The notes beneath the pieces are model-generated. The model had not been told where the DNA came from. It worked only from the letters and a program-made list of their open reading frames with translations, and made no database searches. Positions 23,246 through 34,636 of a stretch of 64,000 bases of DNA are shown here, piece by piece; positions within the stretch are counted from its first letter, which is position 1; each line of letters starts with the position of its first letter. The stretch is from Haemaphysalis longicornis (lineage: Eukaryota; Arthropoda; Arachnida; Ixodida; Ixodidae), in the NCBI GenBank assembly GCA_013339765.2, contig CM023449.1:16413130-16477129 (forward strand), written 5' to 3'. The position numbers and the translations under genes are program-made.

Positions 23246-26200
23246 TCTCCCTCTGTGGTGCTCCTCCGGGTATCCAGGGTGCGGCTTCAGGTCACATGTG
23301 ACTGGTTCGTTGACATCCTTCCTTCAGAGAATAGCGTTAATGCATCCAGTTGATATTAGATTGGTAATTATAACGTATGCAGTATACACTAATAAGTATT
23401 CGTTATTGCTAGGTCGAGAACGAGCTCCCATCATGGTGAGAAAAGGGGCCACGAAACTTGGGACACGAGAGGGCAGTGTCAATCTGGTGCCGTTTCGACA
23501 AAATTACTTGAATTCGTGGTCGACAGCTTTCCTTGTAGAAAGGGTTATTTTCTGTTTCCTCACCATTTCGCAAGCTTCATTACTGTCTGGATAATATATT
23601 CCATATGAAGGCAGGAGGTATAATTTGAAACCAACACATCTCAACCCGAACAGTCGCTCCCTCCTCCTCGGGGTGTGCTTATTGCACGGATCGCCACCCT
23701 AGCGTTTTTATATTCTAGAGTGCAAGGTGACAGTAGCGCGTATGTGCTGAAGGCATTTGTTGAATGTAACGTTGCGAACTTCCGAAACGAAGAAATGTAA
23801 TTACTGCTCCCGGCCCATTAATTCGCGGAGATGTACGCCCAGCTTTAAACAGGCACGTGGGCGTCGAGTTGTGCGCCAATTTGAAACTGAACACTGTGAC
23901 GTTTCGTATTTAGTTGCTCGAAAGTTTCGAAATGAATGTCGGATAGTCTCTTGCAACAGCCGTGTCACCAGCAGCCAAGAACTCTGTCCGGTGGGGTGTC
24001 ACACCGCAGGGGGGACAATTGTGCTACAGAACTTTCAAGCCGATTAGAGATTCAATTAAGGTTCGACGAGCAAGGTATACTGGCGTTTCCTCGTTAGTTT
24101 ACCGGGTCATTTAAATCACTAGGCGTTAAATACAATCTTGAGAAAGGGAAGTTCCTGATAACACAACACCACAAAAATTGCCCCATAAAACCGTGCAGTT
24201 GGTTCTGCTGCTTCTACCATCGTCATTAATTGTGTTAGCCTTCTTCCCTGTTAAGGTTAGTTGTGTTAATTTTCTTCCGTGAGATAGGATTACGTCTCAG
24301 CAGAGCTGCGTAAATGCACGGCAACCGAGTGGTTTCTATGTGCACAAGATCAGAACGCGCCCTTTGACAAAAAGTTTGCATTTTAAACCATTGCAGTGGC
24401 TTAAATCGGAACAGAAGTGCAGCAGTGGTCGGAACGTTTAGTTTGCCTTGGCTCTCAATTATTTCTCGAATAGAAGAATGCGTTGTTTCCAGCGCTGTTC
24501 GTGGGTAAATTTCTAGACAGGTGGGCTTCTTTGTTGAATTGGGCTCAGTTTGTGAAGCGGGTATTTCATGCGCAGGATTTTAATTAAACGTGTGGTTTGG
24601 AGACGTGAAGAAAACGCTTGTCAGTAATGTTGCAAAATCATCAAAATATCTCGACTTCTGCTGCATATCATATTTTATTGCTACGTTTTGTCTGTACAAT
24701 GTATGTTTACTATACACTCTGTAATAGACTTTATCAGAAAGCGGAGCATGCCCAAAATTAGTAGTGTCTAGTTTACTCACTGCATAGGTAGCAGCATACA
24801 GTTATATGGTTTAGAGGGGGCAAAAAGACCAAAATAAATGACGAGACCGGTGCTGCTACCACAAAGTACGACTCTCGTGCATGGAAGTCTACAGGTTCCG
24901 GCTTCTGTTTCGCAAAACACAGTATGTAAGTACAGAAGTTTGTGCACTTACAAAGCTCTGCAGGAGCATTTTCAACTCAATCTAGGTACAAGAAAATCTG
25001 TAGCAGAGAAGCGCCCTCCTGCATATAAGTATATGGCTGGCAAAAGTGGCCCTTGCTCTCTTACTTTTATTTAAGAAATGGGTAAAACAAGTTAGTCATG
25101 TGAAGGTACCCACTCGTCTTCCAGGTGCGGCAACTTCGTTGACGCCGTTAGATTCAAACGACACCCAGATACTGCATTTCAGCGTAAAGTGCTTTATTTT
25201 GCCGTCCGCTTAGTACGTTCAGACCCGTTTTACTTTTGGAACCACAAACCGACGGCATGTTGCTGCAGAGTAATGAGACCAGTCGAGCTCCAAGTGGTCA
25301 GTGATCTGAATGCGCAATCTCTTGCATTTACGCCAAGTATGGTTTTATCTGCCGGCATTCTAATGCAAAGAGGCAGACATAGGTGGAATGTGCGTGACGC
25401 TGGTTGTGTTACTGCAAAGCATATTAAATCCCAATTGTGCTTAGCAGCCTGTTGGCCGCAGGAAACAGCTCTTGTGTACAAAAAGGAATTATATGAAGAA
25501 AGAAACTGTTAGAAGCAAACACTCACAGCACGAGTACGTCCGCACTTAGCAAGAATAACCATACCCGTCTACTGCCCACCGAGAGGGGGGAGCATACATT
25601 TCCTCGAGGGGAGTAGCTTTAAAATGAGAACACTACCTTGGCGTACGCCTTGATTGCGTTTGGTGCTCCATTTTATATCACCGCATTATAAACGGGACGC
25701 AGTAGTTCCACAATTTTACGAGGACATTTCAAGAAGTCGCTTCCTCTAATCACACTGAGATGGCACTTTGAGACAGCATCTTAATGGCGGGAATTCAACG
25801 TTGATGGAACGACCATTTCATCTCCACACAACAAAGTGCGCAACTGCTTTAACGCACACAATAGAAACGTCGCTATGGCAAGTTCTCTCACGAATTGTTC
25901 AGATCGCCTCATTGTATTTCAGGCGTAATGGGACACTGAAATTACTTCAAAACATTATGGGGTTACCAGCGAAAATTATAGCCTCGAGTCTCCAGGACCT
26001 GCTTCGACCCCTCTCACTGCGTTTAGGCGGCTTTAATCAATAGAAAAATCAATTCCAAAATGATGCCCCCTTTTTGCGTCCTCCTTGCCGATTTCATATG
26101 ACTTTTCGTATGACATCAAAACAAGATGGCTAGGCTCGAGTGCATTACTCAATCGGCCCAGCTTTTGGACGGCCGGCCACCGGCGGGTCGTCGCAATTCG

Positions 26201-26841
26201 GTCGCTCAGTCAAAACTAAGCCACGACTCGTTTGTGCCCGGAAGAATGCGCCTTTATTTTGTTAGTTTGTAGACAGTATCAGGCTCTACATCCAAGTAGC
26301 TGCACAAAAAACGCACATGCGAACCTTCGGTGAATGGTACTCTAGTGGAAAAATATAAGGCCAATTGAAGGTGATGGAAGAGTCAGCGAAGTTAATATGG
26401 GTAGTAAAGAACTAAAATCAACCGAAACTTTTATCAAACACCATAAAACCAAGGTGCTGGAAGCACGTTTTGTGCTGGGTGAACTACCACATCGGTCAGC
26501 AGCACGACCACGCATCTGCGCAGACTTTTCTGCCTGAAGGATTGTAGTCGCTTGAGATGAGATATTTGTGGAAATTTGGGGGGTTCTTACTGCACGAGCG
26601 CTATTCAAGAAAAAGTTTTCGAAGCTGCCTGGAACTCAAAAACTAAACAAATATGTAAATATGCTATGCATTGTTTACCTTATATTTACGCCGCTGACAG
26701 CGCTGGCTTGCGGCCGAATGGTCTTGAGCACTATATTGTTTTCCAATTGGCAAGTTCGAATCATCAATAGCGCACTTTTTAAAGTTGGTTTATTTGTTTT
26801 GGGGCAATTTTTTCTCTACTGAATTCCCCATTTTTGCGCCG
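23246..26841. other. Gene-poor stretch
   Basis: No family-level match. One cysteine-rich short frame (23757-24047) is listed separately. AT-rich sequence with frames up to 107 codons that lack motifs or coherent context. Confidence 0.3.
23757..24047 (+). CDS. Uncertain cysteine-rich short ORF
   Basis: A 96-codon frame from ATG to TAG with eight cysteines, including CNYC near residue 14 and a later series ending ELCPVGC. Tick genomes encode many small secreted cysteine-rich proteins, which is the only reason to flag it. No signal peptide is visible at the start. The spacing does not match a Kunitz domain or another family I can name, and there is no splice or promoter evidence. It may be chance. 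Confidence 0.15.
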   Translation: MLNVTLRTSETKKCNYCSRPINSRRCTPSFKQARGRRVVRQFETEHCDVSYLVARKFRNECRIVSCNSRVTSSQELCPVGCHTAGGTIVLQNFQAD

Positions 26842-26847
26842 TGACAT

Positions 26848-27717
26848 TCATGGCTCCACGAGCGAGTTCGCCGAACGCGTATAGGCTGACACTGACGCGC
26901 TGGCGAGTTCTCGTGGGCGTGATGTTGCCGTAAGCACCGACTGCTTGCGGCACAGTCCAGAATGAGCCGACCTTTGACCTGGAGCGAACGGGACTCTTAC
27001 AGCATCCTCTTCAAGGCTACAGAACACGCTCATCGGGTCCTGTGAGGGTAAGGCGAGAGGCATCCGGAGACAGGCTCGAGAATTCGCTTGACCACAGGCC
27101 CCCCAAGCCGTCGAGGAATCCCGTTGCTTCGGGGCCAAATACGTGTCGCTGTATTGTGTAAGCTGAATCCCCAGGTACCTTGACGGTAGATGCAAAGCCC
27201 GGTGCGTTCCAGTCAATGGGGTTCCTGGAATGCCTGGAAATACGTGTTCGGAGATCATGTCGTGGGCTGCGAAGCTAGAACCACTAGGCGCGCTGTCCAA
27301 GTTTCTCAGCACTCTTCGAGGACGGAAGGAGTCGGGAACGACAAGAGCTCCGATAATGACGTCGCCACTTGGCGGGCAGGGTACGTTGCCGGCTATGCAG
27401 TTGGAAATGTAGCGGACTCGACTCACATCGGCGGTCCTGCCTGGGTCGGCGCTCCCCGAAGGCAACTCAACAGCGTCATGCTACGAAGAGTCGGCAACAG
27501 ATGTAGATGAAGGCACTGCATCGCCGCCTCCGGTTATCTTCCATAGTTTCTTGAGGTTGACTATAGCACAGGATGAGGGAGCTTTCGCGGTCCAGCCGTA
27601 GTGTAGCGCAACTAGCCGAAGCGAGCTGTCGCTGCTAGTCGAAATATCTGCTGACACGTGCGAAGCCCGCGGACAGTCGTTCAAAGCATCGCCGTTCGTC
27701 GTGGGGCTTCTCACCAA
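26848..27717 (-). pseudogene. Broken GC-rich coding region, origin unknown
   Basis: One minus frame is open for about 290 codons apart from a single TAG near 27479, giving two frames, 27481-27717 and 26848-27465 (205 codons, the second longest open frame in the window). The region is richer in GC than its flanks. Near 27190-27230 a second frame becomes the more protein-like one, with blocks such as FASTVKVPGD and IQRHVFGPEATGFLDGLGG. Near 26850-26950 another frame reads VGAYGNITPTRTRQRVSVSL. That suggests at least one frameshift in a formerly longer protein. I do not recognise the family. A host gene, a transposon protein and an old viral insertion are all possible. Confidence 0.35.
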
Positions 27718-28969
27718 CCACCATAATCCTTTCCACCCTCTCTGTCGTGTTCATTACGTTTTCACTTTGGTCTGCGTGACGCAGTTGGAAGACAGGGAAG
27801 ACTGCTCAGCCCAACCACGTCCCAGAGATCCCGAGTATCGCTCCGCAGGAAGACTCCAGTGGAAGAGAGAAAGGAGCCCCGCCAGCCCCTAGACTATATA
27901 CTGTACTGCCCCGAAATCCGCGCCTCGTACTTGAATGGAACGAGCCAGCTGGGGCCACCAAAGCATCCGCACTTGTGCCACGTGCAGACCGCAACAACAC
28001 AGGCGATGCCGAGAGGTCTACTGGTCTTCTATTGGCAACAAAAACGGTAGGACCTGGCACCTAAGTACCATCAGCTGTCACCTTGTACTGTCAAGGTAAA
28101 GATATTAGTTTGCAGGCAGGGTAGTATTTGAGTGGTGGACTTCCATAACACCCAGTGCATTGCTTGCTTTTCAGGCAGTTGCACTATTTGGCTTCGGGCA
28201 TAAGACCAATCCTCTTATGTAGCTATTCGTATTCCCGGTGACTGATAATCTGGGTGACGAAAAGACTACTTCCCATTATGCAAATGTCAGTGGCTTATCT
28301 TGTTTTGTGTGGGGCTATTTTTGAGCCCGGTAAAGCGTGTTGTGCTGTGAAAACACGTATGAGCATTACCTTTTATTCCGCTGGTCTATCTAGTAAGTGA
28401 AATTGATTTACTACCGATTTTCCTTCCCACCACTGTCGGTATGGATAAGACGATACTCATTCACGAATTTCGCAAATGGTCCGGCCTATGTCCGATAATT
28501 ATGCTTGGAACATAGAAATGGACGTCTCACCTGTCTATACCGATGTGTTATACTTCTAATTTTTCTTCAATCTCAGTGTATTGCTTCTCTCTATTGATGG
28601 AATAAAAAAGGGCTGAGCTGGAGCGGCAGGCTGGCGGCGTAGGAGGCCAGCTACATACTGTCTATGAAAAAAAAAACCGAAACAGCGCGAACGAAACAGA
28701 ACCGAGGAAAGAAACACGTAGAACACAAACGGGCGCTGACTACCAACTGTTTATTTTTCGAACGTAGAAGCAAATTTACACACAAAAAAGAACACGTTTC
28801 TAAGATAATGAGACAATGGATGGGAAAAGAAAAATATACTCAACAAGTTTGATTACAAGAACCCATCTAATAATTGGCTTTGTTTATCAAACAGGGACAA
28901 GGATGGTGTGCTTTGGCATTTGTCATTCTGTTTTTACAGTGAAGCTGTATGCCTCTCGGTGGAGGGAAA
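27718..28969. other. No recognised gene
   Basis: The minus frame 27806-28060 may continue the broken coding region above, since a GC-rich protein-like character persists to about 28060. Beyond that the sequence is AT-rich and unassigned. Confidence 0.25.
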
Positions 28970-28974
28970 ATGTC

Positions 28975-29160
28975 GTGGCGTAAACACAAAACGCACTGCA
29001 GGAAAGCCAACTCTCACAGGCGATGGTTATGATAGTGGGTGCATTGAAGAAAAAGACGGTTCCCGCGTTCGGATTCGAACCTGGGTCCCCCGCGATATGC
29101 AGCCGACGTGAGTAGGATTGCGCCATTCCGACACGGTCGAAGCAGTTCGGATTTGGAGAG
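28975..29160 (-). mobile_element. tRNA-derived SINE, minus strand
   Basis: On the minus strand a tRNA-like head contains a box A-like TGTCGGAATGGCGCAATCC (about 29115-29135) and a perfect box B GGTTCGAATCC (29070-29080), spaced as in tRNA genes. It is followed by about 80 bp of body. The family differs from the Ruka-like SINEs elsewhere. The anticodon arm does not form a clean stem, so a functional tRNA is unlikely. I cannot define the ends or a duplication. Confidence 0.5.
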
Positions 29161-29806
29161 GGGCGCATGGGCGTGCCAAGTAATTAAACATGAATACGCA
29201 CCTCTCAGTCGAACGACGACGAAGGTTTGAAATTCGTTTCAATAAGCATCAAACCGCATATCATGAATGATAAGGTCCTGTGAACAATGGGAGCACCCTC
29301 GCACGCGTTCCCGGTAAAGGTTATGTTACAGCTGCTTTCGAAAGTGCGGCGTTACGTCTTTCGAAACTTTTGTGTGAAGTGCAAATCGCATAATGGTTTA
29401 TAACCGCGCGTGCGGCAATGGAAGCAGGTTCCTTCGCCCTGAAGATCAATTTTTAGAGCGAAGTTTTCTTAAGGTTTAGTGTTTGTTGTTTTTCTTTATA
29501 TACTTGTAGTTTTCTGATTTTTCGTTTCAAACAAGGAAATTTTCCTTTCATGTTCAAAAATAAAAAAAGCCCGCTGATAGTTTTCCCGTTCCCGGGCGGT
29601 GGTCGCTGATCTATCTTCTCTTCCCCATTACCCCTTCGTTTTCTTGCCCCAACCACCTCTGTACCACTACCTCAACCCATATTTCTACCCCCTCCTCTTC
29701 CCTTTCTCTCCCTGCTATACATATGTGGTGCAGGCTGGGAACCTCTTTCCCTCTCACAGTCACCTCACCTCGCCTCACCTCACCTCGGTGTTTATCTGAA
29801 GCTCGC
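29161..29806. other. No gene; Penelope 3' UTR likely in part
   Basis: A CCTCA/CACCT pentanucleotide run lies at 29761-29787. The pyrimidine-rich 29600-29760 block lies just downstream of the Penelope stop codon (minus strand) and may be its 3' UTR. Sequence left of 29450 is unassigned. Confidence 0.35.
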
Positions 29807-31150
29807 TTAAAGGAACCTTGTTTCTTCAAGTAGTGGCTGACATCTGCGTCTTTTGCAGTGGTCGCTCATGTGACCGCCTGAATTGCTGCGTACTGCAAGT
29901 CTGTGTTCTCTTGCACGCTCATTAAAGCACCTGCCCGTCTGCCCGATATAGACATAACCGCAGTTCAATGGTACCTCGTAAACCACGTTACATATGCAAT
30001 CAGTGAAACGGGTTGCATGTTTCTTTTTGCATTCTCCCCTGGCTACTTTCTTTTCCAACATAGGGCATATTTCTGACAACTTGCACGGGGCAGAAAACAG
30101 TACATTAACCTTGTAACGTGCTGCAATATTCTTAACATTGTGGGAGATGCGGTGTATGTACGGAATAAAATAAGTTTTCTTGCGTTTTTTCTGGGTTTTC
30201 GGTTCGTTTGTCCTTTCCCTTAACCTTTTGCGGAAGAGTCTCACAAACATTTGTGACAAAAGCCGCAGGGAACCCAGCATCATTTAGGCGCATGGTCTGG
30301 TTTCTAAAACTTTCGTCGACCTTATGCTGACACGACTTGACAAGAACAGCTTGAAGGCAATTTGTAGCTATGCCGCTTTTTACCAACTTAGAATGGGCGC
30401 TAAGAAAAGGGAGAAGGCTCTTTTTCGTTCTAGATTTCTACATGGAACAGACAATGGTCGGGCGTAAAATCGAGCTCCAAGCCTAAAAACTACATTAGCG
30501 TTCCTCGCGGCTTTTCGAGAGTGAATGTAATTCCCTTTGAAATAGCGGTGAACTTGCTAATTACGGTCGCGGTTTCCTTGTTTACGTCGTTAGTGCCAGA
30601 AGCGTTAATAAACACCAAATAGTCGTCTAGGTATCTGCAAATCTTGACTACCGGTTGGCCGGTGTGTCACTGATTTCATCGGCTACACGCCAGTTTAAGA
30701 AACACAAAAAGGTCACTTAGGGCGGGTGCAACGGACGAGCCTATGCTTCATATTGTCGCTAGACTGCATTCTAATTTGCCAAGGCTGCAATGGCCGAAAT
30801 AACTGCACGCATCGAGGGAAAAAGCCCTGTTACGTGTTACTTGTTTGTTGGCTATATTTTTAACCTCTAGCAAGCGTCAATGCGGTCTTCCTCTTGGACC
30901 GTATCTCGCAAGGCTCGGCACCGCAAGCATCGGGTCGTATTTCTAAGCGTAAATCCGCAAGGCTGTGGGAACTATTTTTGGATCCCACGTGCCGTTATTG
31001 TTCTCTGGGATTGCCTTCCGGATGAGGAATTCCCGCTTCTCTGAACCTTCTCACCAATACGTCTATTCGGGGGCTGACCTTTCGGCATTCTTTTAAGAGC
31101 GGAAATGTAATGGCATAGCCGGTCCTAAATCCCGTCCTTTATTTTGCGGT
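29807..31150 (-). pseudogene. Penelope-like retroelement RT and GIY-YIG
   Basis: Reading minus, the reverse transcriptase palm is visible as SIGSSVAPALSDLF (near 30740), the catalytic YLDDYLVF (30611-30633) and a following FTLEKPRGTL block. The C-terminal ORF 29807-30283 has a basic linker and then NVVYEVPL..GYVYIGQTGRCFNERAREH, the GIY-YIG nuclease core, with a CKRRRC zinc-like motif after it. This domain order (RT then GIY-YIG) defines Penelope-like elements. The reading frame is interrupted near 30290-30400 and upstream of the palm, so the copy is defective, but the nuclease domain is uninterrupted. The 5' part beyond 31150 is absent. Confidence 0.85.
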
Positions 31151-31387
31151 GGCGATGTCATTTCTTCTGTGTATTTTTTCGGTCTGTCTGTCGTCTCACT
31201 GTCTTCACCACCAGCTTTTCCTTCCTTCCTTGCAATTTTAAATGCGAATGCATTTATTAGTCGGGGGTTGTCTTGCGTCCATCGAGCGGCGTGCGCCTGC
31301 ATTCCTCCAGCGCGAGCGCACGTGAGCGCACGCCTCGTAGTTCTGCCTTCGTCGTCGTCGTCGTCGTAAATGCGAATGCATTTCTTA

Positions 31388-31639
31388 AGCCCGTTCTACA
31401 TGGTGTGAAATTCGCTTGCGAATTCGCAGCTGCGGCGCCGCTCGTGCACCAAAACAATCTATTCTCGTTGCTGTGGGGAATTTCCAAATGTTGGGAAGAG
31501 TCGAACTTCTCTTGTGAATGCCGCTTAGCATTTTGCAATATGTCGCAGCACTGAAAATAGGAAAATAATTCGTTTTGCCGCACTGGCGGTGCCGCAACTG
31601 CGAATTCGCAGGCGAAATTCGCCCCATGTATAACGGGCT
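31388..31639. mobile_element. Harbinger-type MITE nested in Helentron-like end
   Basis: A 252 bp non-coding element with terminal inverted repeats of about 60 bp, starting AGCCCGTTCTACATGG and AGCCCGTTATACATGG. It is flanked by TTA at 31385-31387 and TTA at 31640-31642. Removing the element and one TTA restores TTTCTTAGTCGGGG, the uninterrupted form seen in the Helentron-like copy at 57955-57975. A 3 bp TTA duplication and long inverted repeats fit PIF/Harbinger MITEs. Confidence 0.8.
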
Positions 31640-31781
31640 TTAGTCGGGGGTTGTCGTGCTCCGTCGGCGTGCGCCCGCAGGTGTTATCTCTCCGCGCTCA
31701 ATGCCGAACGCATGCGCTTGAAGCGAGCTGTACTAGTTTGCTCGAAGCGGCAAGGACGGCGAGTACTGCGGTGTTAGTCTC

Positions 31782-32198
31782 GTGTCTAACGTGTATGGGA
31801 ACTTGATATCGCACGCCGCTGCCACGTCTCCCGTTCGAGACACGTCTCCGTACAAGGACTTGTACACCCTTGCCTACACCGGAGACGGAGTCTTTGTGGT
31901 GACCGTGTACCTCGCGCCCAACCTCGCTCGAGACGCCGTTGCCACGAAGCTGGACGCGGCTATGGAAAATGTGCGCGTGCGCTCCAAACCCTCTGACCCC
32001 ATAGTCTTTGTTGGCGACTTCAACGTTGACGTGCGCAAGAAGAGTGGCGAGTGGCTGGTCGAGTACATGCAGACCAGGCACTCTATGCATTGTCTCTCTG
32101 CCGGCTTCGACACGTGCCCCACTACCAGTCACGGGAGTTGCATTGATCTGGTCTTTACGCGAAACTGTGACGCCCGTATGCTTCTCAAGACCCTTTGA
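31782..32198 (+). pseudogene. Endonuclease/exonuclease/phosphatase-fold ORF
   Basis: A 138-codon frame. Its core VFVGDFNVDVRK (near residue 83-94) is the GDFN motif of the AP-endonuclease-like fold. Later comes TTSHGSCIDLVFTR, equivalent to the T..G..IDLVF block. The final SDH motif of the fold occurs just downstream (TVHFSDHKA, about 32200-32226) but one frame away. Compared with the related sequence at 57600-57660 this copy lacks one base near 32190. Such domains occur in LINEs and at the C terminus of some Helentron proteins. The flanking termini favour the latter. N-terminal catalytic residues of the fold are absent, so activity is unlikely. Confidence 0.6.
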
Positions 32199-32410
32199 CC
32201 GTGCACTTTAGCGATCACAAGGCAGTGATTGTGGCCGTCAGGTACAACGATAACACAAACAGGGGCTGATGAATAAATGATTACGTTCACACTCTCGTCA
32301 TTAATTACGCCATTACTCGCAACACACTCATCGGTGCACCCAATGCGTTCGGATTTCTGCACGATTCCCTTCGGGGAGGTGCGGGGGAATTTTTTTGCCT
32401 TCCGCTTTCA

Positions 32411-33116
32411 ATTTAGACCTTTTACGCTCCCACTTCCACTATATTTTTCTCTGCCTTGCTTCATCGCGATTTTCTCTTTTCCATCGCTTGTTCTTCAGCT
32501 TTAGCCATGTTGTTTTTTGGGTATTTGCGTTTGCAGTCACAAAATCCGCATTCTTTTGTAACGTGAGCTACACTGGCCGCAGTTTAGCAATTTCGCGTGG
32601 CTCCTGGAGAGCCGTGCTTCGCAAGTGCGGTACGTGGCGGCCTGGTCCACTTGACGATCATGCGAGGGTGGCCGGGTGTGGAAACGATGGCTCGTGCGTC
32701 GAAGCAACACCGGCGTGAGCCATAGAACCAGCTTAGCTCTGGGGCAATCGGTGACGCGGCGCCGGAGCCGAATTGATAAATGTGCATGTGTCGCATAATT
32801 CACATAATGCGTATACCGTGTGTGTGTCATTGAAGCAGCAGTAAGCAGGATAATCAAGCTAGTCCTAGACAACCAGGAAAGCTAAGTATAACCAGCTGAG
32901 CTCACCAGCTCACGCTACGTATATCCTGGCACAGCGGAGCTAGCTAAGCCACTGCTAATTTTTTTACGTTCATGCAAGTCGGAAGTGGTGTGCAAAGCCT
33001 GCGGGCCAGTATGGGTGTGTCACAGGCAACCTTGATCCATAGTTGTTCGCTTTAGCAGGCAGCGCATGCTATTTCTACTACTGAGGTCAGGGCGATGCCT
33101 GCTTGGCGAAGTAGAC
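32411..33116. other. No recognised gene
   Basis: Unassigned sequence with short frames on both strands. AGCTGAGCTCACCAGCTCACG-like words at 32890-32960 recall the AGCT-rich start of the 450 bp repeat but do not align over any length. Confidence 0.3.
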
Positions 33117-33191
33117 TTATTATTTATTTATTTATTTATTATTTTTTAATTTATTTATTTATTGATAAATTATATCTTTATTTATTTATTT

Positions 33192-33226
<35 letters not shown>

Positions 33227-33256
33227 TTTGTTTATTTATTTATTTATTTATTTATT
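33117..33256. repeat. (TATT)n tetranucleotide tract
   Basis: A near-continuous TATT/TTTA run of about 140 bp with a few interruptions (33140-33180). It adjoins the 3' end of the minus-strand LINE at 33257, so it probably began as that LINE's AATA-type tail and then expanded. Confidence 0.9.
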
Positions 33257-33862
33257 TTCATACCTCAAGGGCCCGTGTGCGGGAGGCAATACATGAGGGG
33301 TGCTACAATATCTGGTAGACTAGTACAAGAAACGAGGGGGCGGTGAAGGAGAGTTTGAGCATCTTGACAAAATTTCCGACAGATTCCGACAGATTCAAAA
33401 ATAATTGCCAAGCAGAGCGCTTTTAAATCGAAAAGTAATGACTGTTGAAGCCGGCTTCTCACAAAAATTGCGGTAGTACAGTTGTAGAAATTAAGTACCA
33501 TTTGCATTCATAGGACGACACAGAGCAAAGGAGCTGTATGTGCTACACAAAAAGAACAGATGCCAACATAATATGGGTACGCAACACTCCAGTACTCCGG
33601 CAGCACTGAGAACGATGAAGACAGAAATAACAACAAATATAACAAATAAAAATAGAAAAATAAAAGCAGAGATAAAAGTAAAGACAAGAAACAAGGCGCA
33701 AGTTCATCATACAATTCCGGGCGCCGTGAGCAAAGATTTAAACAAGGCAAGATCTTTAGTGAATACCACGTGATTGGGAAGATCGTACCATTCCTTGGCA
33801 GTGCGAATGAAAAATGATTGCGGAAATGTGTTTGTACGCGGGCGACGGTATGAAACTTGTAA

Positions 33863-34327
33863 TTAGTTTTTGCTACGACTTGATGCATGTGACCTTGGCG
33901 TGACGTAAGAGTTGGGTGATAATGAGTAGTGGAATCTATGAAATAATGCCAGCCTTGCGAGCTTCCAACGATGGTTGAGGGGAGGGAGGGCTGCGCGTAA
34001 TTTGAGGTTTGTGACGCTGGCAGATGATGTATTACCGGCATTACTGAATCTAACAGCACGGTTTTGGATAGGTTCTACATTATCGATAAAATTACGTTGA
34101 TATGGGTCACATATGGACAGCGGCGTATTCACGTTTTTGGGTGGATTAGTGTTGTAGGCTAGCAGTTTTAAGTTAGAAGGGGCTGAGTTTGATCGTAAGC
34201 TGTGGATGCCTGATCGATCTAGTAGTGTTGGTAGTTGTTTTGTACCGTGTTCGGTCCAAGATAAATAGTTGGTAATATGAACGCCTAAAGTATTTGTACA
34301 GTTTTGTGGTTTGTAGAGATAAGCCAT
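33863..34327 (-). pseudogene. CR1-like LINE reverse transcriptase C-terminus
   Basis: A 154-codon open frame and the best preserved piece of copy C. It begins in the RT thumb (LGVHITNYLSWTEH, the conserved LG..i...L.W..H block) and continues through CDPYQRNFIDNVEPIQNRAV and a leucine/arginine-rich stretch to HYSLSPNSYVTP. Copy B has the equivalent VEATQNRAPRFI block, so both belong to one family. Confidence 0.8.
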
Positions 34328-34636
34328 AGAGAGTAGAATTATAAACTAAAGGGCATGCGGGTTGGGTAGGTCATATTAATTTGCATTTTGATACATTTAA
34401 CATTTTCCAATTGTTACATGTTCACCAGTTTTAATTACGGATAAGGTCAGATTGTAAGTTCAATTGGTCTTTCTTAGAAATTTTGGCATACAGCAGACAA
34501 TCATCGTTTAAATTGCCGCATGGTATTTGTAATGTCAGATGGTAGGTCATTAATATAAATCAGGAACAGCAACGGCCCCAGCAGTGTACCCTGTGGCACG
34601 CCCGACCAAACGGGTGATGTGCTAGATTTGGCACTA

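Larger units (their letters stand above)
31245..32410 (+). mobile_element. Helitron2/Helentron-like element, copy 1
   Basis: It opens with AAATGCGAATGCATTT and TAGTCGGGGGTTGTC. The start motif occurs twice (31248 and 31371), the second copy interrupted by a MITE (31388-31639). At the far end a diverged inverse of the start motif (32341-32356) is followed by a small hairpin TCCC-TTCG-GGGA (32366-32378) and GCGGGGGAATTTTTTTGCC. An inverted motif at one tip and just inside the other, plus a 3' hairpin, is the asymmetric arrangement described for Helentrons. The ORF inside is an endonuclease-type domain, also known from that group. No Rep or helicase sequence is present, so the copy is non-autonomous. 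The class assignment is inferred. Confidence 0.5.

Noticed and set aside
29040..29135. Functional tRNA gene on the minus strand
   Set aside because: Box A and box B are good, but no 7 bp acceptor stem or clean anticodon stem forms. A SINE head is more likely.
31480..31900. CRISPR-like or other direct-repeat array
   Set aside because: No regularly spaced direct repeats with unique spacers exist anywhere in the window, and the DNA is eukaryotic in character.
33508..34059. 183-codon minus ORF rich in leucine and phenylalanine
   Set aside because: It is partly out of frame with the LINE RT and partly in the 3' UTR. The adjoining frame carries the RT motifs.
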